From an uncultured bacterium (GTDB lineage: Bacteria > Oederibacteriota > PGYV01 > CAILUR01), in assembly GCA_903837445.1 (NCBI GenBank), contig CAILUR010000063.1, forward strand, positions 1 to 9,180: DNA of 9,180 nucleotides, read 5' to 3'. A program made the position numbers and the translations under genes. Positions 5,722 through 9,180 of the stretch are shown here, one piece after another. A model generated the notes under the pieces. It saw only the letters and a list, made by a program, of their open reading frames with translations. It made no database searches and was not told the DNA's origin. Position 1 is the stretch's first letter. Each line of letters opens with the position of its first letter.

Positions 5722-5802
5722 AAGTCCAGCAAAACAAGCATAAAGTAGGGGCTTGTAAGACACACTGGGGAAAATCAGTAAACAATTACGCTAAGGAGTT
5801 TT

Positions 5803-6657
5803 ATGTACTTCCAAGACCTTATATTTGCGCTTCAAAAGTTTTGGACAGAAAAAGGCTGTATCGTCGTGCAACCGTATGACCTTGAAAAAGGTGCCGCCAC
5901 TTTTAATCCCCACACATTTTTCCGTTGCCTTGGACCTAAACCTTGGAACGCCGCTTTTATAGAACCCTGCAGAAGACCGAAAGACGGTCGCTATGGTGAA
6001 AATCCGAATCGCCTTCAGCACTATTATCAATATCAAGTAATAATGAAACCTGCTCCGGCTGACCTTCAAAAAATGTATCTGGACTCGTTGGAAGTCATAG
6101 GCATAAAAATAAAAGAACACGATATAAAATTCAATGAAGATGATTGGGAGTCCCCAACACTGGGCGCTTCTGGGCTGGGTTGGCAGGTCTGGTTAGATGG
6201 TTTGGAAATTACGCAATTTACTTTTTTTCAACAAATGGCAGGACTACCCCTCGCCCCGATTACGGGCGAATTGACTTATGGGTTGGAACGCATAGCAATG
6301 TATATACAAGGAGTGGACAGTATTTTTCAGGTCAAGTGGAATAAGGATATCACTTACGGAGATGTGTTTTTAGAAAATGAAAAACAATTTTCAAAATATA
6401 ATTTTGAAGTGGCAAATGTGGAAATGCTTTTGGACAATGTAAATAAGTTTCATAAAGAAGCGCAGGCACTGGTAGAGAAAAAACTTCCTATTCCTGCCTA
6501 TGATTATGTCTTGAAAATGTCGCACTCTTTTAATTTGCTGGATGCGCGCCGGGCTATTTCTATCGCTGAAAGACCGACCTATATAAAAAAAATAAGGGAC
6601 ACGGCAAAACTGTGTGCTGAGTGTTATATGGCAATGACCACAGAGGCGGGAAAATGA
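5803..6657 (+). CDS. glyQ: glycyl-tRNA synthetase alpha subunit
   Basis: GlyQ carries the class II catalytic core of the bacterial alpha2-beta2 glycyl-tRNA synthetase, activating glycine and charging tRNA-Gly together with GlyS. The 284-residue length is close to the usual 290-300. Highly conserved family segments are FWTEKGCIVVQPYD (13-26), PWNAAFIEPCRRPKDGRYGENPNRLQ spread over 47-72, the HYYQYQVIMKP run (73-83), FNEDDWESPTLGASGLGWQV (110-129) and ITGELTYGLERIAMYIQGVDS (153-173). AAGGAG at 5793-5798, four bases before the ATG, fixes the start. The stop overlaps the glyS start by ATGA. No T-box signature is seen upstream, so any control by uncharged tRNA-Gly would have to work otherwise. It may be co-transcribed with the upstream tRNA-Ala. 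Confidence 0.97.
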   Translation: MYFQDLIFALQKFWTEKGCIVVQPYDLEKGAATFNPHTFFRCLGPKPWNAAFIEPCRRPKDGRYGENPNRLQHYYQYQVIMKPAPADLQKMYLDSLEVIGIKIKEHDIKFNEDDWESPTLGASGLGWQVWLDGLEITQFTFFQQMAGLPLAPITGELTYGLERIAMYIQGVDSIFQVKWNKDITYGDVFLENEKQFSKYNFEVANVEMLLDNVNKFHKEAQALVEKKLPIPAYDYVLKMSHSFNLLDARRAISIAERPTYIKKIRDTAKLCAECYMAMTTEAGK

Positions 6658-8729
6658 GTAATGTAATTTTTGAAATAGGCGCGGAGGAAATCCCAGCGGA
6701 CTATCTGGCGGGCGCAGTTAAAAACATAAAAGAAAACCTCGAAAAACAACTTTTGGAAAATCGTGTAAACACCACTAAAATAAGCGTATTTTTTACAGTC
6801 AGGCGATTTATTATATATTTAGAAGGCGTGGAAGACAAGCAACCTGACTTGGCTTTTTTAAAAAAAGGCCCTGCTTATGATATGGCTTACACCAACGGCG
6901 CCCTCAATGAGTTAGGAAAAACTTTTGTAAATAAAAATAACATAAAAGAAAGCGACTTGCAGTTTAAGGAAGAAAAAGGAAAAAAATATCTTTACATAGA
7001 AGGCGTGGAAAAAGGGAGAGCAGTGGAAGAAGTGTTGAGGGAAATCTTTCCAGCGATAATCAGCGGAATAAAGTTTCCCAAGTCAATGACCTGGGATGAC
7101 TCAGGCGTCACTTTTGCAAGACCAGTCAGGTGGTTGCTCGCTCTTATCAATTCAAAAGTGTTGGAGTTTGGGTTTGGCAAATTAAAAAGCGCGAATAAGA
7201 CAAGACTGCATAAATTTCTCCACGACAATAAAGAAGTCGTGGTAAAAGATGCGCCAGAGTATTTTAAAATAATGACTGAAAATGAAATAGAAGTAGTGCC
7301 TGAGACCAGAAGGGCAAAGATAGAAACAGCGATAGAAAATATGCTCAAAGAAAAAAATATGACTATGATAAAAGATGAAGACCTTATGCGGCGCGTGGCA
7401 GACTCTGTGGAAACGGCGGCTGTTATGACCGGTGAGTTTGATAAAAAATATTTGTTCCTACCGGAAGCGGTCATAGTGACGGCTATGCGTGAGCATCAGA
7501 GATATTTTGCTGTAAAAAATGCGAAAGGCGAGTTTACAAATATATTTGTAAATGCGCGGGATGGCGGACACCTAAATACGGAAGCCATAGTGAAAGCCCA
7601 CGCAAAAGTTTTGGCATCGCGTTTGAGTGATGCGGAATTTTTTTATAAGGAAGACCTGAAAAAACCTTTGGAAGATAATTTGACGGCACTAAAAGACAGC
7701 ACTTTTGTCGCGGGGCTTGGCACAATGTATGATAAAACCCTCAGAATCAAAGGGGCAGCGGAGAAAGCCGAAAATATAATAAAATATAAAAATCACTCGG
7801 CAGTCAGTGAGGCGGCGTATCTGGCAAAAATGGATTTGGGCACGAATATGGTGGCAGAAAAAGAATTTATTTCCCTGCGCGGTTTTATGGGCGGGGTCTA
7901 TTTGGAAAAACAAGGACATAGCGAGGCGGTCTGTAATGCCGTGAGTGAACATTACTTTCCAAACTTTGTCGGAGACAAATTGCCTGCCACTGAGACAGGG
8001 GTAGTGATAAGTCTTATAGATAAATTGGACAACATTGTGGGATTTTTTATAGCAGGGTTTAAACCTACTGGCAGTAAAGATCCATACGCAGTCAGACGGC
8101 AGGCGCTCACTGCCATATACATAGTGACAGAGAAAAAACTGGATTTGGATTTAAGTGCTTTGATAAAAATAATAGCAACTGAATATAAAACTCAGCAGGG
8201 AAAAACGCTGGAAGAAAAAGAGCTCACGGAGTTTTTTGCACAAAGAGAAATAAATTATTTTAAAGACAAGGCACTGGACTACGACATAATAAATGCGGTG
8301 GTGAAAGATGGCACTTTGGAAATCCTCAATCACTTTAACCGCACAAAGCTGCTTATGGAAAAACGCGCGAAGGGACCTGAGTTTAATACTTTTGTGTTTG
8401 CTATGAGTCGCGTCAGTAATATCCTCAAAGACCACAAAGGCGGGGCAGTGAACGAGAGCCTTTTTGAACAGGCGGAAGAAAAAGAATTGTGGAAGAAATT
8501 TTCACAAAACAAAAAAGGTTTTATAAAAGCGCTGGAAGAAAAAAATAATAAGGAATGTCTGAAAATAGCTGAGGACATTGAGGAAGATATCAATAAATAT
8601 TTTGATAAAGTGCTGGTAAATTGTGATGTCCCTGCCGTGAAAGAAAACAGGTTGAACGCTTTGGCAGAAATAAAAAACATACTTTTTAAATTTGCTGATT
8701 ACAGTGAGATAGTGATAGACAGAGCGTAA
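6654..8729 (+). CDS. glyS: glycyl-tRNA synthetase beta subunit
   Basis: GlyS supplies tRNA binding for the heterotetrameric glycyl-tRNA synthetase. I place the start at 6654, in the ATGA overlap with glyQ, giving 691 residues beginning MSNVIFEIGAEEIPADYL; the conserved E-I-G-x-E-E-(I/L)-P opening of the family confirms it. An upstream in-frame ATG at 6621 lies inside glyQ and only adds non-conserved residues. Further marks are the KGP and FARPVRWLLAL segments in the N-terminal third, MREHQRYFAVKN (about 278-289), the VLASRLSDAEFFYKEDL stretch before residue 340, and HYFPNFVGDKLPAT. DKLDNIVGFFIAGF continues into PTGSKDPYAVRRQAL (471-485). A C-terminal helical anticodon-binding domain ends the protein. 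The length is normal, with no break. trxA follows after 39 bases. Confidence 0.97.
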   Translation: MSNVIFEIGAEEIPADYLAGAVKNIKENLEKQLLENRVNTTKISVFFTVRRFIIYLEGVEDKQPDLAFLKKGPAYDMAYTNGALNELGKTFVNKNNIKESDLQFKEEKGKKYLYIEGVEKGRAVEEVLREIFPAIISGIKFPKSMTWDDSGVTFARPVRWLLALINSKVLEFGFGKLKSANKTRLHKFLHDNKEVVVKDAPEYFKIMTENEIEVVPETRRAKIETAIENMLKEKNMTMIKDEDLMRRVADSVETAAVMTGEFDKKYLFLPEAVIVTAMREHQRYFAVKNAKGEFTNIFVNARDGGHLNTEAIVKAHAKVLASRLSDAEFFYKEDLKKPLEDNLTALKDSTFVAGLGTMYDKTLRIKGAAEKAENIIKYKNHSAVSEAAYLAKMDLGTNMVAEKEFISLRGFMGGVYLEKQGHSEAVCNAVSEHYFPNFVGDKLPATETGVVISLIDKLDNIVGFFIAGFKPTGSKDPYAVRRQALTAIYIVTEKKLDLDLSALIKIIATEYKTQQGKTLEEKELTEFFAQREINYFKDKALDYDIINAVVKDGTLEILNHFNRTKLLMEKRAKGPEFNTFVFAMSRVSNILKDHKGGAVNESLFEQAEEKELWKKFSQNKKGFIKALEEKNNKECLKIAEDIEEDINKYFDKVLVNCDVPAVKENRLNALAEIKNILFKFADYSEIVIDRA

Positions 8730-8768
8730 AGGCTGATAGAAATAAAAAAAATATATGGAGGTTTTTAA

Positions 8769-9098
8769 ATGTCAAATACTTTAATGCTTACGGATGCCAG
8801 TTTTGAAGCGGAGGTTTTAAAATCCACGACACCGGTGCTGGTAGATTTTTGGGCGACTTGGTGCAATCCTTGTATGATGATAGCGCCTATGATAGACAGG
8901 ATAGCGGTGGAATATGACGGCAAAATAAAAGTAGGAAAACTGGATGTGGACTCTAATTCAAACACAGCCTCCACTTATCAAGTCAGGTCTATTCCGACAC
9001 TTATGATTTTCAAAGATGGAAAACTTGCAGAACAGATAGTAGGAGTGGTAACGGAAGATGCGCTGAAAAAAATAATAAATAAAACTTTGAGTATATAA
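8769..9098 (+). CDS. trxA: thioredoxin with CNPC active site
   Basis: This small cytoplasmic oxidoreductase of 109 residues reduces disulfides in partner proteins and is normally recharged by thioredoxin reductase. It aligns along its whole length with classical TrxA. Buried Asp26 lies in VLVDFWA, the active site is WCNPC at 31-35, Lys57 is in VGKLDVD, the cis-proline is Pro76 in RSIPTLMIF, and Gly84 and Gly92 occupy the usual places. The one departure is Asn33 where almost all thioredoxins have Gly (CNPC instead of CGPC); a change between the cysteines is known in general to shift redox potential and partner range. GGAGG at 8757-8761, seven bases before the ATG, is a near-ideal ribosome site. 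It lies 39 bases after glyS with no terminator or clear promoter, so it is probably the last gene of the glyQS transcript. Confidence 0.95.
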   Translation: MSNTLMLTDASFEAEVLKSTTPVLVDFWATWCNPCMMIAPMIDRIAVEYDGKIKVGKLDVDSNSNTASTYQVRSIPTLMIFKDGKLAEQIVGVVTEDALKKIINKTLSI

Positions 9099-9106
9099 AA
9101 GTTTTA
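9080..9106 (+). terminator. weak AT-rich inverted repeat at the trxA stop, possible terminator
   Basis: TAAAACTTT at 9080-9088 pairs perfectly with AAAGTTTTA at 9098-9106 over a 9-base loop that contains most of the trxA stop. Only one G-C pair is present and no clean U-run follows, so as a terminator it would be weak. A T-rich stretch lies further on at 9123-9136. I record the structure and doubt the function. Confidence 0.25.
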
Positions 9107-9180
9107 GGCGAGAGCAAAGAATATTTTTGTTTTTGTAGAGGTGGGTTTCGCATAGGTATTACGGTGAGTTTTTGAAGAAA

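Noticed and set aside
5563..5748. + and - strand ORFs of about 61 codons over the tRNA
   Set aside because: They are translations of tRNA-Ala and its flanks; the cloverleaf explains the conserved sequence.
5690..5802. A T-box leader before glyQ
   Set aside because: Neither the T-box consensus AGGGTGG-type sequence nor a terminator/antiterminator pair is present, and the region is too short.
6621..6653. An upstream in-frame start for glyS
   Set aside because: The eleven added residues lie inside the glyQ reading region and are not conserved; the ATGA overlap at 6654 gives the normal family N-terminus.
6992..7474. A 160-codon - strand ORF opposite glyS
   Set aside because: It is a low-complexity Ser/Ile/Thr-rich shadow of a strongly conserved + strand gene.
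9099..9180. A gene start or the tail of a - strand gene in the final 82 bases
   Set aside because: Short open stretches exist in several frames, but none shows a recognisable motif, and there is no start with a ribosome site before the window ends.

Overview
The window is AT-rich bacterial DNA. Every protein gene I can support lies on the + strand, and the genes are packed tightly: there are two ATGA stop/start overlaps, one zero-gap junction, and several gaps under 40 bases. Heterotetrameric glycyl-tRNA synthetase (glyQ plus glyS), UppP and a two-protein Tad/Flp pilus platform mark it as a bacterium. The many lysine-rich proteins, A-tracts and TTGACA/TATAAT-type promoters fit a low-to-moderate GC genome. 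I cannot fix the phylum. A small anaerobe-type lineage such as Elusimicrobiota, or a related deep-branching or Firmicutes-like group, would fit, but this is a guess.

Layout, left to right. Positions 2-232 are the C-terminal end of a MATE-family multidrug/Na+ antiporter. A putative promoter and a strong ribosome binding site precede uppP (333-1160), which overlaps a PhnP-like metallo-beta-lactamase-fold hydrolase (1157-1924). The 430-base stretch from 1925 to 2354 is not empty. It holds nested inverted repeats, a good promoter, a 46-residue small ORF (2088-2228) resembling the YqzL family, a rho-independent terminator (2251-2280), and a second promoter. That second promoter drives pheS (2355-3365), which is followed not by pheT but by tadB- and tadC-type membrane platform genes and a DUF192 gene (5102-5434). 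A third promoter precedes tRNA-Ala(GGC) (5614-5689). Downstream come glyQ (5803-6657), glyS (6654-8729) and a thioredoxin (8769-9098) with an unusual CNPC active site. The last 82 bases hold no gene I can recognise.

How the genes work together. Most of the window is core cell biology: aminoacylation (PheRS alpha, GlyRS alpha and beta, tRNA-Ala), recycling of the undecaprenyl carrier lipid, and thiol redox. The TadB/TadC/DUF192 trio is set between two aminoacyl-tRNA synthetase loci. It supplies only the inner-membrane platform of a Tad-type pilus or secretion apparatus, so the ATPase, pilin, prepilin peptidase and secretin must be encoded elsewhere if the system works. I see no clear prophage, insertion sequence, CRISPR array or defence island. 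The points most worth following are the orphan pheS fused into the tadBC transcript, the unannotated small ORF, the CNPC thioredoxin, and the inverted repeats ahead of the small-ORF promoter.
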